Of a DNA stretch of 64,000 nucleotides, positions 45,801 to 56,914 are shown one piece after another (the first letter of the stretch is position 1; every line of letters starts with the position of its first letter). The stretch lies in contig OY970830.1 in NCBI GenBank assembly GCA_963853835.1, positions 37,967,966-38,031,965 on the forward strand, read 5' to 3'. Under the pieces are notes generated by a model that worked only from the letters and a program-made list of their open reading frames with translations, had not been told where the DNA came from and did not search any database. This DNA comes from Calendula officinalis. Its lineage: Eukaryota > Streptophyta > Magnoliopsida > Asterales > Asteraceae. A program made the position numbers and the translations under genes.

Positions 45801-48037
45801 GAGAAGTCAAATGGTCAGAGGAGGCCGAGAAAGCTTTTGATAAATTAAAGCAACATTTACGAACTATCCCTTCCGTCGCAAGTCCGATCGCAGGGGAACC
45901 CCTCATCATGTACATGTCAACTAACCGGGAAGCTGTAAGTTCGGTACTGATTGCCGAAAGGGGAAAACAGCAGGTTCCGGTTTACTTTGTGAGTAGAACT
46001 TTACAAGGGGCAGAGTTGAATTATTCTTTGGTTGAGAAAATAATAGTAGCCTTGGTTTATTCGGTAAGACGGCTAAGAAGGTATTTCCAAGCTCATTCAG
46101 TAACAGTACTAACGAACCAGCCGATCCGGAGCATTCTACTCAAACCAGAAAGGTCCGGAAGGGTGACTAAATGGGCAATTGAGTTGGGAGAATACGATAT
46201 AACATTCAAACCGAGGCCAAGCATTAAAGGTCAAGCCTTGGTGGACTTCCTGGTAGAAATGCCTGATGAAGAGAGCGTTATGGCAGCCGAACAGAATGGA
46301 GCGGATATCCGGAAGGTCCAATGGCAGATGTACACGGACGGTGCCGCAGGAGCCGACGGGTGTGGGGCTGGAATCGTATTGACAGGACCAGGCGAAGAAA
46401 GGGTAATGTATGCATTACGATTCGATTTTTCATGTTCAAACAATGAAGCCGAGTACGAAGCCCTGCTCGCAGGATTAAACCTTCCTCATTAAATGGAAAT
46501 CAAAGAGGTGGATGCTTTCGCAGATTCCATGTTGGTAGTCAACCAAGTGAACGGATCGTACGAAGCTAAGGAGAGCCACATGAAGCGATACCTGATTCTA
46601 GTTAAAGCCAGCATAGAGAAATTCGGAAAATTCACCATAACTCAGGTACCCCGAACCAAGAATAAGGAAGCGGATGCCCTCAGCAAATTAGCATCAATGT
46701 TGTATTGCCACCTTACTAAAAAAGTGTTAGTGGAAGTACTCCAGAAAAGAAGCATAGAAAAAACAAATGAAGAAATGATGGAGATCAGCATCGACGAAAG
46801 TTGTTGGACTACTCCCATCCTGCGTTATCTCAATACTGGGGTCCTTCCGAACAATGTGCAGGAAGCCAGAAAGTTGCGTGTAAATGCGGGTAAGTACATC
46901 TCCAAGAATGGTATCCTATATCGAAAGGGTTATTCCACTCCTTGGCTAAGATGTTTAGGGAAAGCTGAAGCTCAGAAAGCGATGGCGGAGGTACATGAAG
47001 GGCTATGTGGGTCACATATAGGCTCCAGGGCATTAACTCAGAAGATATTCAGGATGGGTTATTATTGGCCACAAATGACGAAAGATGCCCATGATTACGT
47101 CCGGAAGTGCCAGAAGTGCCAGGCATATTCAAATGTCCCTAATATGCCTCCGGTACAACTTACTAGCATCCTTAGCCCTTGGCCGTTTTGTCAGTGGGGA
47201 ATCGACATTGTCGGACCATTTCCTAGGGCTCCGGGAGGTGTCAAATTCTTGGTGGTCGCGATAGATTACTTCACTAAGTGGGTTGAGGCGAAGCCGTTAG
47301 CATGCATATCCGGAGCGAACATAGTCAAGTTTGTATGGCAGCAAATTATATGTCGCTTCGGTCTTCCGCATACAATTATCAGTGATAATGGGAAACAGTT
47401 CGCTAATAACCCATTCAAAAAATGGTGTGCTGACCTTTGCATCCGACAAAACTTTACTTCCGTCGCCCACCCGCAAGCAAACGGCCAGACGGAAGTAACT
47501 AATAGAACCATCGTTAAAGGGATCAAAACCCGTTTGACCCGGATGGACCCGGGTTGGGTGGACGAATTACAAAGTGTGTTGTGGTCGTACAGAATGACGG
47601 TCCGAAGGGGAACCCAAGAAACCCCTTATAGTTTGGTGTATGGTTCGGAAGCGGTAATCCCTCTGGAAGTGACGTTGCCTTCCCCCAGGACGGAGAACTT
47701 CCGTCTTGAGGGGAACGAGGAAGCATTAAGGAACAATCTTGACATAGTAGACGAAAGGCGTGAGAATGCAGCTCTAAGGCAGGCAACGTACAAGTCGTTG
47801 ACGGAAGGCTATTACAACAAGAAGGTGAAGGAAGCAGCATGCAAGGTAGGCGAGTTGGTTCTCCGAAAGAACGAAGCTAGTCTCCGGTACAAGCCCGGAA
47901 AGCTGTGTCCTAATTGGGAAGGACCATATAGAGTCAAGGAAGCAGGAAGGAACGGTTCCTATGTGCTCGAAACAATGGATGGAACGACTATACCCCGAAC
48001 ATGGAACATGAGGAACCTACATAGGTTTTACTTTTAA
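42856..48037 (+). pseudogene. Tat-lineage gag-pol polyprotein, four lesions
   Basis: Starts MAQEKSTGG (42856). Gag has the core YDGTGDPDDHVASFRWAV (about 43360). A zinc-finger-like CEFHKIMGHATASC is near 44095. The protease site is YVDGGSSANIMY (44400), DGG rather than DTG/DSG but usual for this lineage. RT has DFKDLNKACPKDSYPL and YVDDMVIKS (45462), then the gypsy RNase H. A second RNase H (MYTDGAAGADGCGAGI, 46328; NNEAEYEALLAGL; KNKEADALSKLAS) follows. Integrase has HEGLCGSHIG...CQKCQ and a triad in GIDIVGP, ISDNGKQF and GQTEVTNR. Lesions are TAG at 43123, a frameshift near 43640, TAA at 43843 and TAA at 46490. Otherwise it is one long frame ending at 48037. Confidence 0.9.
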
Positions 48038-48157
48038 AAAAAAAATGTTTTCGTTGTCTTGTATGTTTACCTAAGGGTGTCGAAAACCCAAAGTTGTGCG
48101 GATGTAACAAGTATCTTCCGAGTAAGATCACTTTCGAATGTTATTTCTTGTTGTTTT

Positions 48158-48709
48158 TGTTAAGGCAAAAAGCCTTGCCCCTTTAGATCTTAAGATAACA
48201 AAACAACCTAGACTAGCTTTGATTAATATGTAGAATAATATAGCTAAGTTTAGGTCTGATACTGAGTGATCAGTATTGGAACTCAGTATCAGTACTCAGT
48301 ATCAGATAGTGATACTGAGTAGAAGGACTGAGTGATACTCAGTATCAGTACTCAGTATCAGATAGTGATACTGAGTAGAAGGACTGAGTGATACTCAGTA
48401 TAGTAACGGACTAAGATCAAATCCCTTGATCTTAGTCATTTTCCTTGCTTAGTCCTTCGGTTACTCCTTTGCTCATTATGTAAGATCTCTATAACATTAT
48501 AAATAGAGATCATCTTGCAAAGGAGTACTTACCAATTTACTTTACACATTCACATCTTTTGTAATTGATCAGTGGTCTTGTTATTCCGCAACAAGCCACA
48601 CTTAGTGGATTTATACATTGACTATATTCTTGTGTTATCACTCTAATATTTCTCTAAGTATAATATTCTATCAATTAACATTATAAACCAGGGTTGTTGT
48701 GACCTAACA
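48158..48709 (+). repeat. LTR 1 of the tandem array
   Basis: 552 bp, TGTTAAGGCA...CCTAACA. TTATAAATAGAGAT (about 48498) is the probable TATA box. The region 48258-48403 is built from inverted GATACTGAGT and ACTCAGTATC units, including a directly repeated block of about 56 bp. Confidence 0.9.
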
Positions 48710-48850
48710 ACTGGTATCACAAGACTGATCAAAGAGCTTCCAAAGAAATCAACCTATGATCAAATAGTCTTGGATGAGATCTGTGTTGTAGCTGCAGTAT
48801 GTTATGAGAAGGACTTACTTCATGAAATAGAGTACAGAACACTCAGTGTG

Positions 48851-49216
48851 ATGACTGAGGCTTACTCAAACAACAGACCAGAATGCCTCCATACATACAA
48901 GTATCTTAGAAAGTACCCTCTTCCTCCTAACCTTGTATTTCAGGATCAAAAGAGTATCATATATCCAACTTCTGGATATATGTATACTGACTCAGAGGAT
49001 AGAGAGTGCTTCATTTCTGAAGAAGATCTACCAAGAGCTCAAATCAGTCACCTTGTTGGACTGAAATGGATGATCACCAAGAAAGAAGACTCTTGGTTCA
49101 GAAAGAAGATTGTTGCAGTACTGAATAGCAGAAGGGATGAACTCAAAAGCAGAGAAGAGTTTGTCCACATCAAACAAGAAGTCTTCTATGAGAATGAAGC
49201 CATCAACAGCAAATGA
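48851..49216 (+). CDS. Unknown protein of the small retroelement, copy 1
   Basis: The frame is open without a stop from just after the primer-binding site to 49216. The first in-frame ATG is at 48851 (MTEAYSNNRPECL). The product, about 121 residues, is charged, with YLRKYPLPPNLVF, SGYMYTDSEDRECF, a short HLVGLKWMITKKEDSWF and a Lys/Glu-rich end. No membrane segment and no recognised domain. Copy 2 (49994-50359) differs by one Ile to Val change upstream in QKS(I/V)IYP. It could be a remnant of a larger copia polyprotein or a captured host sequence. I do not recognise it. Confidence 0.5.
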   Translation: MTEAYSNNRPECLHTYKYLRKYPLPPNLVFQDQKSIIYPTSGYMYTDSEDRECFISEEDLPRAQISHLVGLKWMITKKEDSWFRKKIVAVLNSRRDELKSREEFVHIKQEVFYENEAINSK

Positions 49217-49300
49217 AGAAGAAGATATTGTTACCTATGCTGTTGTAATTTTTGTTTATCTCTTTGTAAATTGTTTTGTTATCATTAGATAGGGGGAGAT

Positions 49301-49852
49301 TGTTAAGGCAAAAAGCCTTGCCCCTTTAGATCTTAAGATAACAAAACAACCTAGACTAGCTTTGATTAATATGTAGAATAATATAGCTAAGTTTAGGTCT
49401 GATACTGAGTGATCAGTATTGGAACTCAGTATCAGTACTCAGTATCAGATAGTGATACTGAGTAGAAGGACTGAGTGATACTCAGTATCAGTACTCAGTA
49501 TCAGATAGTGATACTGAGTAGAAGGACTGAGTGATACTCAGTATAGTAACGGACTAAGATCAAATCCCTTGATCTTAGTCATTTTCCTTGCTTAGTCCTT
49601 CGGTTACTCCTTTGCTCATTATGTAAGATCTCTATAACATTATAAATAGAGATCATCTTGCAAAGGAGTACTTACCAATTTACTTTACACATTCACATCT
49701 TTTGTAATTGATCAGTGGTCTTGTTATTCCGCAACAAGCCACACTTAGTGGATTTATACATTGACTATATTCTTGTGTTATCACTCTAATATTTCTCTAA
49801 GTATAATATTCTATCAATTAACATTATAAACCAGGGTTGTTGTGACCTAACA
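49301..49852 (+). repeat. LTR 2 (shared middle LTR) of the tandem array
   Basis: 552 bp. I found no difference from LTR 1. It serves as 3' LTR of the left unit and 5' LTR of the right unit. Confidence 0.9.
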
Positions 49853-49993
49853 ACTGGTATCACAAGACTGATCAAAGAGCTTCCAAAGAAATCAACCTAT
49901 GATCAAATAGTCTTGGATGAGATCTGTGTTGTAGCTGCAGTATGTTATGAGAAGGACTTACTTCATGAAATAGAGTACAGAACACTCAGTGTG

Positions 49994-50359
49994 ATGACTG
50001 AGGCTTACTCAAACAACAGACCAGAATGCCTCCATACATACAAGTATCTTAGAAAGTACCCTCTTCCTCCTAACCTTGTATTTCAGGATCAAAAGAGTGT
50101 CATATATCCAACTTCTGGATATATGTATACTGACTCAGAGGATAGAGAGTGCTTCATTTCTGAAGAAGATCTACCAAGAGCTCAAATCAGTCACCTTGTT
50201 GGACTGAAATGGATGATCACCAAGAAAGAAGACTCTTGGTTCAGAAAGAAGATTGTTGCAGTACTGAATAGCAGAAGGGATGAACTCAAAAGCAGAGAAG
50301 AGTTTGTCCACATCAAACAAGAAGTCTTCTATGAGAATGAAGCCATCAACAGCAAATGA
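49994..50359 (+). CDS. Unknown protein of the small retroelement, copy 2
   Basis: Same frame as copy 1, again open from the primer site and starting at the first ATG (MTEAYSNN). It has one A to G change relative to copy 1 (Ile to Val in QKSVIYP), and no stop or indel, so both copies could still be translated. The function is unknown. Confidence 0.5.
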   Translation: MTEAYSNNRPECLHTYKYLRKYPLPPNLVFQDQKSVIYPTSGYMYTDSEDRECFISEEDLPRAQISHLVGLKWMITKKEDSWFRKKIVAVLNSRRDELKSREEFVHIKQEVFYENEAINSK

Positions 50360-50443
50360 AGAAGAAGATATTGTTACCTATGCTGTTGTAATTTTTGTTT
50401 ATCTCTTTGTAAATTGTTTTGTTATCATTAGATAGGGGGAGAT

Positions 50444-50995
50444 TGTTAAGGCAAAAAGCCTTGCCCCTTTAGATCTTAAGATAACAAAACAACCTAGACT
50501 AGCTTTGATTAATATGTAGAATAATATAGCTAAGTTTAGGTCTGATACTGAGTGATCAGTATTGGAACTCAGTATCAGTACTCAGTATCAGATAGTGATA
50601 CTGAGTAGAAGGACTGAGTGATACTCAGTATCAGTACTCAGTATCAGATAGTGATACTGAGTAGAAGGACTGAGTGATACTCAGTATAGTAACGGACTAA
50701 GATCAAATCCCTTGATCTTAGTCATTTTCCTTGCTTAGTCCTTCGGTTACTCCTTTGCTCATTATGTAAGATCTCTATAACATTATAAATAGAGATCATC
50801 TTGCAAAGGAGTACTTACCAATTTACTTTACACATTCACATCTTTTGTAATTGATCAGTGGTCTTGTTATTCCGCAACAAGCCACACTTAGTGGATTTAT
50901 ACATTGACTATATTCTTGTATTATCACTCTAATATTTCTCTAAGTATAATATTCTATCAATTAACATTATAAACCAGGGTTGTTGTGACCTAACA
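50444..50995 (+). repeat. LTR 3 of the tandem array
   Basis: 552 bp. It differs from LTR 1 and 2 by one base (CTTGTATTATCAC instead of CTTGTGTTATCAC, about 50920). It is followed by target duplication GTTTT. Confidence 0.9.
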
Positions 50996-51392
50996 GTTTT
51001 AAACATTATATTGTACGAACATCGTGACAAACAAATACTAATCGAACCAACGGTCAGGTGGTAAGTTTAAATGAGGGTTACATCCTAAAGACAGGATGCA
51101 ACCCCTGATCCGGACGACTAAAAACTGGATGGCCATATACGAATGTGTACACATCATGACTTTATTTCTTTAAGTAGGGGACGCCTTGCTCAAACAAGAA
51201 TTAAAATAAGCGACGACGAGAACAAAACATGAAAATATATCGAAATAGCATTAAGCGACTAAGGGCTTTAAACGATTACAGCATTCCATAAACAACCACA
51301 AAAATCCAGGTCTTGAACAGACACGCAAAACATAAACAAAAAAAATAGCTAAGTTCAGCCAGACCCACGATTACATACGAACACCAAAAAAG

Positions 51393-53993
51393 TTAAACAA
51401 AAGGGGGATCTTGACCCCGGGAAGAGCTTTCACCAACATCTTCCTGCCCGGAAGGAACTTTGCTGACCAACCTCTTAATTTCATCTAAAGACACATGCCC
51501 TGATTCCAACGACTGCAATAAGGTGTAATGAGGGGAAACCAGATCTTCAAATAAACCCATGATGTTTGCCTGAGCATTCGGGTAATCATGAACGAGTTTG
51601 GCATCCTGCAAAAGTCGTCATACGTATGGTGGGCATCTACAAATCCTTGATACTGCCCGTATCTGATACTCTCCTTCTGAAGATCAGTATTAGCTTTCAC
51701 AAACTCGTTAGAAGACACAAACACTTGGACCATGTCGGGAAGGCCTCTCTTAATCAACCACTCTAGGTCGTCCCTACGAACGCGAGCTTCCTGCTCAAGG
51801 GCACTCTTTTCAACAATCAAACCTTCCACACGATTGGTAACCTCTTTCAACTTCAAGTCTCTTTCAATAGCTTCCTTTTCCAACTCCGCAATCCTTGAAG
51901 ACAGAGCACTACGATCGGCATTCAAGTCAACAATCTTGCTATCTTTAGTCGACATGATAGCCTGCAATTCTTCCAAACTGGACGAAAGGTCTTGATTTTC
52001 TTCCATAAGATTCTTGTTCAGCTCAGCGAGTTTATTTTTCTCATCAAGCTCCTTCTGGTGAAGCGACTTCGCAGTCATCATCAACTCGTTGATTCGGGTA
52101 AATTCCCGTCTATGGTCGCCTAGAGCTTGATGACCACAAATGCCTCGTTGTTGCAATTCCGAAAGAGAATCAATAGCAGATAACAGGTCGATCCGGGCCC
52201 TGTGAAAAACCCCTTCATCCGAAAACTCCGATAGACGGTTCACGGAGGGAACCGGTTCGACAGAAGCATGAACGATAGAGGGAGTTGAAGTGACGGTAGC
52301 CTGCAAGGTCGAGCTCTTCGAAATATTAATTAGCTTCTTAGCTTCGGGTGCACCTTCGCTAACAGAGGTAAGCGTCGGAGAAGTGCGCGGGAACGTCCTG
52401 CGAGCTGCAAAGGTAAAGAGCATCAACACATATGGTAAGATCAAATTCAGCAACTCAAAGTATTTTTTTTTTTTTAAAAAAAAAAAAACAACACAAACAA
52501 ACAAATTACCTAGCATAGGGAAATCCGGTCGGGATGATTGACTACGACCTGAGGGCGACGAATGTGAGCTTCTTGCAGACGAAGACAGCTGCATACCTGT
52601 GCCAAACAAAGTACTCGAGAAGGTGGCCAAAGCAGAAAGGCTCGGAGAAGCAGATGACGGCTTGGGCGGAAGAGGCATGCTGGAAGGAAACAAAGACATG
52701 GCGGCACTAACGACCGCAGGGGTAGGAACAATCAACGAAGATTCTTTAAAACTAACAGTTACTTGGGGTACGAACGGCGGTACAGCAGCAGCAGAAACGT
52801 CGGAAACAACAACGCAATCAGACAGACCTGCAGTGAACGATACTTTAGTAAAAAAAAAAAAAAAGAGGGAGGAAGACAATAATGGCAGGGTACGCAAGAA
52901 GCAAGCTTACCAACATCCCCGCTTTTCGTTCTCTTGGCCGGAGGAGAAGGAGTCTTTTCTCGAGATCTCTTTTGACGAACAGTTTTTTCCTTCTCTGAAG
53001 GGAAAGATGGCGAACGGACCGGATCTTGCGAGGTTTAGAGGATTCCTGTTGCGAATCATGAACCATGGTATCTTCAACACTGAATTCGGGAGGATCAAGG
53101 TTTAAAGTCTCAGGACGACTCTCGGACACGGCTTCCGGAGTACCTTCAGAACTCGTTACATCTTCTGGGGGAGGAAGAAACGGAGTAATTGGTCTATCGG
53201 TTACTGATATCGAGCCCTTTAGAGGATCGCTTTTTGACATTTGAAGACGTTGTAACAACAAAATAGCCTGATCGTCCACTAGCCAGACAGGACGAATCCC
53301 TCTAGAGAAGTAAAAAGGACTCAGGTCCGCCATGGCTAGAAAGACCTCGTCAGGATCTTCCCAGTCGACCCCTACGGAAGACATCCGTCTCATGTAACCA
53401 CTCTCCTCAGGAGTCAACTCAGGGGCGGGTTCGAACGTTCGTCCGGTGATCATACCCCAGGGAAGAATCACGCCACGAAAGGCTGATCGGTCGACGAAAA
53501 AGAATCCATACTTCCAGTCGTGGATGGAATCTCTTAAACCAACAATGTTATCACTTTGACCCGGGCGAAGCGTGAAAACAGCCCAATCACCCCGACCCGT
53601 CACAACGTAAAAGCAGCGAAAGAGTTTAGTCGACAGAGGAATACCCAAAGCCCTACTCAACATAATGAACGCCATGATCTTCCTGAAGGAATTAGGGGCG
53701 AGTTGAATTAAATGAAGTCTCAGATCTTGGAGCAGACACAAAATGAAAGTATCAATGGGGAAACGAAGGCCTCCTAACAAATATTGAACGTAAACAGGCT
53801 CGAACCCTTCCGGAGCAGATCGTATGGTGTCTAACTCTCCAGGCAGACGAATTCGAATACGTTCATCGATATGGTATTCTTCAACGATCTTTGGTAGATC
53901 CTCATCGGTAAGACCGGTGTAAGTGTTAAGTGCAGTACGACGCTCCCGTGAAGGCTTGTCCGACTTCTCTTTAGGCATTTTATCTTTCCTCAT
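51393..53993 (-). pseudogene. Antisense extra gene of the Tat element (Transposase_28-type and coiled coil)
   Basis: Three exons on the minus strand: 53993-52911, 52827-52510 and 52404-51393, with introns 52828-52910 and 52405-52509 (GTAAGC...CTGCAG and GTAATT...TTGCAG). Splice phases fit if exon 1 ends in the frame reading EKTPSPPAKRTKSGDV. The N-terminal half (LTDEDLPKIVEEYHIDERIR, then IDTFILCLLQDLRLHLIQL and IHDWKYGFFFVDR) resembles the plant family called putative gypsy-type transposase (PF04195). The C-terminal half is a long coiled coil (NKLAELNKNLMEENQDLSSS). Two one-base shifts (about 53030 and 51610) break it. Such antisense genes are known in Tat elements; the role is unknown. Confidence 0.75.
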
Positions 53994-54089
53994 GATGATT
54001 CGATGATTTCAAAGAAAGAAAAAAGGGGGGAATAGAGAGAAGAGATTGGTAAATCGTGCAAAGAAGTGAGAAATGCAAAGAGTCGGGCG

Positions 54090-54104
54090 AGGTATATATA
54101 TAGA
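54090..54104 (-). promoter_or_regulatory. TATA box of the antisense extra gene
   Basis: TCTATATATATACC on the minus strand, about 100 bp upstream of the ATG at 53993. This suggests the antisense gene has its own promoter independent of the LTR. Confidence 0.4.
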
Positions 54105-54266
54105 CGAGAAGTTGAAAAGGCCCAAACAGAAGTTACCCAACGGTCGGGAAAGGGCAACGGTAACTTGGGCTCAAAGTGCGACAAGACGGAAGTGACAGAC
54201 GGTTGGAGAGAAGATAAACTTAAAATTAAAACTTTGAGTTATTTATTTTTAACTTGAGGGACTTAA

Positions 54267-54816
54267 TGATTTATGGTGCATACCAATGTTCCGCCCGGAA
54301 GGAAAGGACGAACGAACGGAAGGAAGGATAACGACAAAATAAGATGGAGGTTCGATCCTCAAGTTCCAACGATAGGAAGCGTGTTAAGTGGTTTTCTCGG
54401 GATAAAGCACGTGCGCATTTATTGCAGACTTGACCTCAAGGCGGCTAAGACGAAAGCTTAAGCTATTACCCACCGGACCTCTGGAAACACCAATGCTCTT
54501 TTATCCGAAAGATTTACGGGGATCCGGACAAAAGAGTGCAACTCTCATTTTCCCGCCCAGATGAGATCGGCTATAAAAAAGGAACACGAACGTCCTTCCA
54601 GGTATCCAACACATCGCATTCAATACATTTTACCTAACACTTTAATCAAGTACCTCCTAGCATTTAACCTTCCGATTCGTATAAATTACTGACTTGAGCA
54701 TCGGAGCGTTCTTACGGGAATCCACCCGGGGAACCTTTGACTCAGAGTTGTTCATTGATCGCAGGATCTCTGTTGGAACCACCCTGCTTGAAGAACGACG
54801 GAATCCAGTTTCAACA
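54267..54816 (+). repeat. 3' LTR of Tat-lineage element
   Basis: 550 bp, preceded by the purine-rich AACTTGAGGGACTTAA. It matches the 5' LTR except for about eight substitutions and a small patch near 54295-54320. Confidence 0.9.
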
Positions 54817-55021
54817 CCATATATACGTGTACTTATTATACGTTTTACGTGATATATGTGCTAATTGAGTTGTGTCGTTGCATGATACATTATGTTATGA
54901 ACTATGAATTGTATGAGATATGTAATTTCCATGAGATTAGTGTTATTTGAATTGAGTATATGAGTAAAGTATTTGAGATGATTGCCATGAGATATAAGTT
55001 GTGCATTTGAGATATGTGTTA

Positions 55022-55321
55022 TAGGGGTGAGCATTTGGACCGAAAAAATAGAACCGAACCGAAAACTGGGCGAAACCGTACCGAAACCGAAACAGATAAC
55101 ATGTTATTGTTTCGATTTCAGTTTTGAAAATTCATCGTTTTCGGTTTCGTTCTATCGGTTTTGGTTCAGTCTTCGGATAAGGATGAACATTTGGCCTGAA
55201 AAAACGGTACTGGACCGGACCGAACCAAAACCGATAGCATGTTAATGGTTCGGTTTTGGTTTTGAAAATTCATCGTTTTCGGTTTCGGTTCGGTTCAATT
55301 TTTGGACCGAGCTCACCCCAA
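55022..55321. mobile_element. hAT-like MITE of the ACCGAAAACCG type
   Basis: Starts TAGGGGTGAGCATTTGGACC and ends GGACCGAGCTCACCCCAA, about 300 bp. It is flanked by near-identical 8-bp sequences ATGTGTTA (55014-55021) and ATGCGTTA (55322-55329). The inside is two similar halves, the second starting at GGATGAACATTTGGCC (about 55180). Same family as 56401-56673 and 61054-61322. Confidence 0.65.
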
Positions 55322-56400
55322 ATGCGTTATATGATTAAATGAATAAGTTTATGTCGTAGAGTCGACACTTAAATTAATAATGAGATAATGAGTATATGTC
55401 ACAGAGGTGACAACGATAGCTGACTCTACCCATTGCCAAGTGTTAGAGACACACGTTGTATAACGTGGCACTTAGGACACCTAGATGACGGTGTTGGAAA
55501 AGAGTGGACTGAGAAGGGGCGCATAGTCGTTGGCGTTGCATTGAGACCGACTCGCACCACAACAAAAACAAGTAATTAAATGAGTAATTAAAAGTGGCGC
55601 ATATGCGTTGGCGTTGCGTTGGAAAAGGTGGACTGAGAAGGTGGACGGTTGACATTCTACTGGGTCTCGAGTCTTTGGATATTTATTTAAACTATTTTTG
55701 TTTTCAAATTGTCATTTATTCCGCATTAAGTTTACATTTATTATTTTGAGTTGAACATTAAATATTTTGAGACTAATCTATATTCAAAAAAAAGTTTATT
55801 TATTACTTTCCTACATGAGTTTATGGCTAAACAAAAAAAGCCTCCATATTTAAGTTTGAGCTTGTAATTAGAATCTAGTTGATTAGTAATGAAAGTTAAA
55901 TAGAAAAAGTGAGTAAGGAAGCCATAATAAAGTAAACAACTTCTATACAACAATGATTTTAAACTTACTCAATTGTTGGTAACTGAGACATTATCTCCCA
56001 TCTCGGTGTTGAAAAGTCGTGATTAGTCATTTTAGTCGTATCATCCATTATTCATATGCTCTATAATTCGTAATAAAAAATATAATTAATTCTCATATTT
56101 GGTTGTATCAAGAACAGAAAACACAAACCTAAATTAGTTTATAATAATCATTCATGGAGGTCAGTTAAATTATTACGTGTTGCTTTCAATTGTAAAGGTA
56201 CGTAGATGTTCCTCTCAACGGCGGCTGACTTTCAAGGGATCTTTGATGTGTTTGTTTTATTTCACACTAAATAATTATATATGTATACAAATCCATGTAT
56301 GAAAGATTTAATAACTTTAAAGGTTGTTAGTGTATTTTACCCTTAATTTATATTAATATGTATGTTTTTAAGAAACCAAGTGCAACACTATCTCATTTGG
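55322..56400. other. Intergenic stretch without recognisable features
   Basis: 55460-55650 holds two similar short pieces (GTGGACTGAGAAGG...GCGCATA.GCGTTGGCGTTGC) about 90 bp apart. Otherwise I see no gene or element ends. Confidence 0.4.
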
Positions 56401-56673
56401 AATGAGCACGGTCTAGAAACCGAAACGAACCAATAGAACCGAAACCGAATACAATGAATTTTCAAAACTAAAAAAGAATCGCTTACATGTTTTCGGTTTT
56501 AGTTCGGTTCGATTTCAGTCCAGCTTTTTTAGCCCAAATGCTCTTCCCTTTCGGAAAACTGAACCAAACCGAAAGGGATAGAACGAAACAAAAAATGATA
56601 AATTTTCAAAACCAAAACCGAACCGGTTACATGTTTTCTATTCGGTTTTTTTGGACTCAAATGCTCAACCCTA
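56401..56673. mobile_element. Decayed hAT-like MITE of the ACCGAAAACCG type
   Basis: Runs from AATGAGCACGGTCTAG to GACTCAAATGCTCAACCCTA. It is inverted relative to 55022-55321, with the same two-halved structure and TTACATGTTTTCGGTTT blocks. Ends are eroded and no target duplication was identified. Confidence 0.45.
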
Positions 56674-56914
56674 ATCTCCTCTTTATATTTAAGAGTTTTA
56701 GGGTATGTTTTGTAGTGTGAAATAAAATTGGACAAATGGAAATGCTTCCATTTCTTTTGTTTGGTTGAGTCAGGAAAAAAAAAATTTAAATCCTAGAAAA
56801 TAGCTTTATTTATAATTTAATTTCTCTACATTTATAGGAGAATTTGTTAAGTGGATTTCCCCATTTTTTTTCATTTTAGAATTAAAAAGACACTAGTATA
56901 AGTATAATAGTTGT

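Larger units (their letters stand above)
48158..50995 (+). mobile_element. Tandem array of a small non-autonomous copia-like retroelement
   Basis: Structure LTR-internal-LTR-internal-LTR: three 552-bp LTRs (48158-48709, 49301-49852, 50444-50995) and two 591-bp internal regions. The whole array is flanked by one 5-bp duplication GTTTT (48153-48157 and 50996-51000), so it is one insertion. Each internal region starts with a tRNA-Met-type primer site (CTGGTATCACAAG) and ends with the polypurine tract GATAGGGGGAGAT. That tract and the LTR start TGTTAAGGCA resemble SIRE/Maximus copia elements. No gag, protease, RT or integrase is present. Copies are almost identical (one LTR change, one internal change seen). 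It is inserted in the Tat element after pol. Confidence 0.9.
42276..54816 (+). mobile_element. Tat-lineage Ty3/gypsy element with antisense extra gene
   Basis: 12.5 kb including a 2.8 kb nested insertion. The LTRs are both 550 bp (42276-42825 and 54267-54816), TGAT...CAACA, about 2% different plus one rearranged patch near the start. The primer site TTTGGCGCCATCCGTGGGA differs from the tRNA-Met type and fits the Tat/Athila branch. Pol contains the extra archaeal-type RNase H typical of Tat elements and no chromodomain. An antisense, spliced gene lies between pol and the 3' LTR. I see no target-site duplication (ACTAA on the left, CCATA on the right). Confidence 0.9.

Noticed and set aside
48158..50995. 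Reading the repeat as an ordinary tandem satellite
   Set aside because: Primer-binding site, polypurine tract, LTR ends and a 5-bp target duplication show a retroelement structure.
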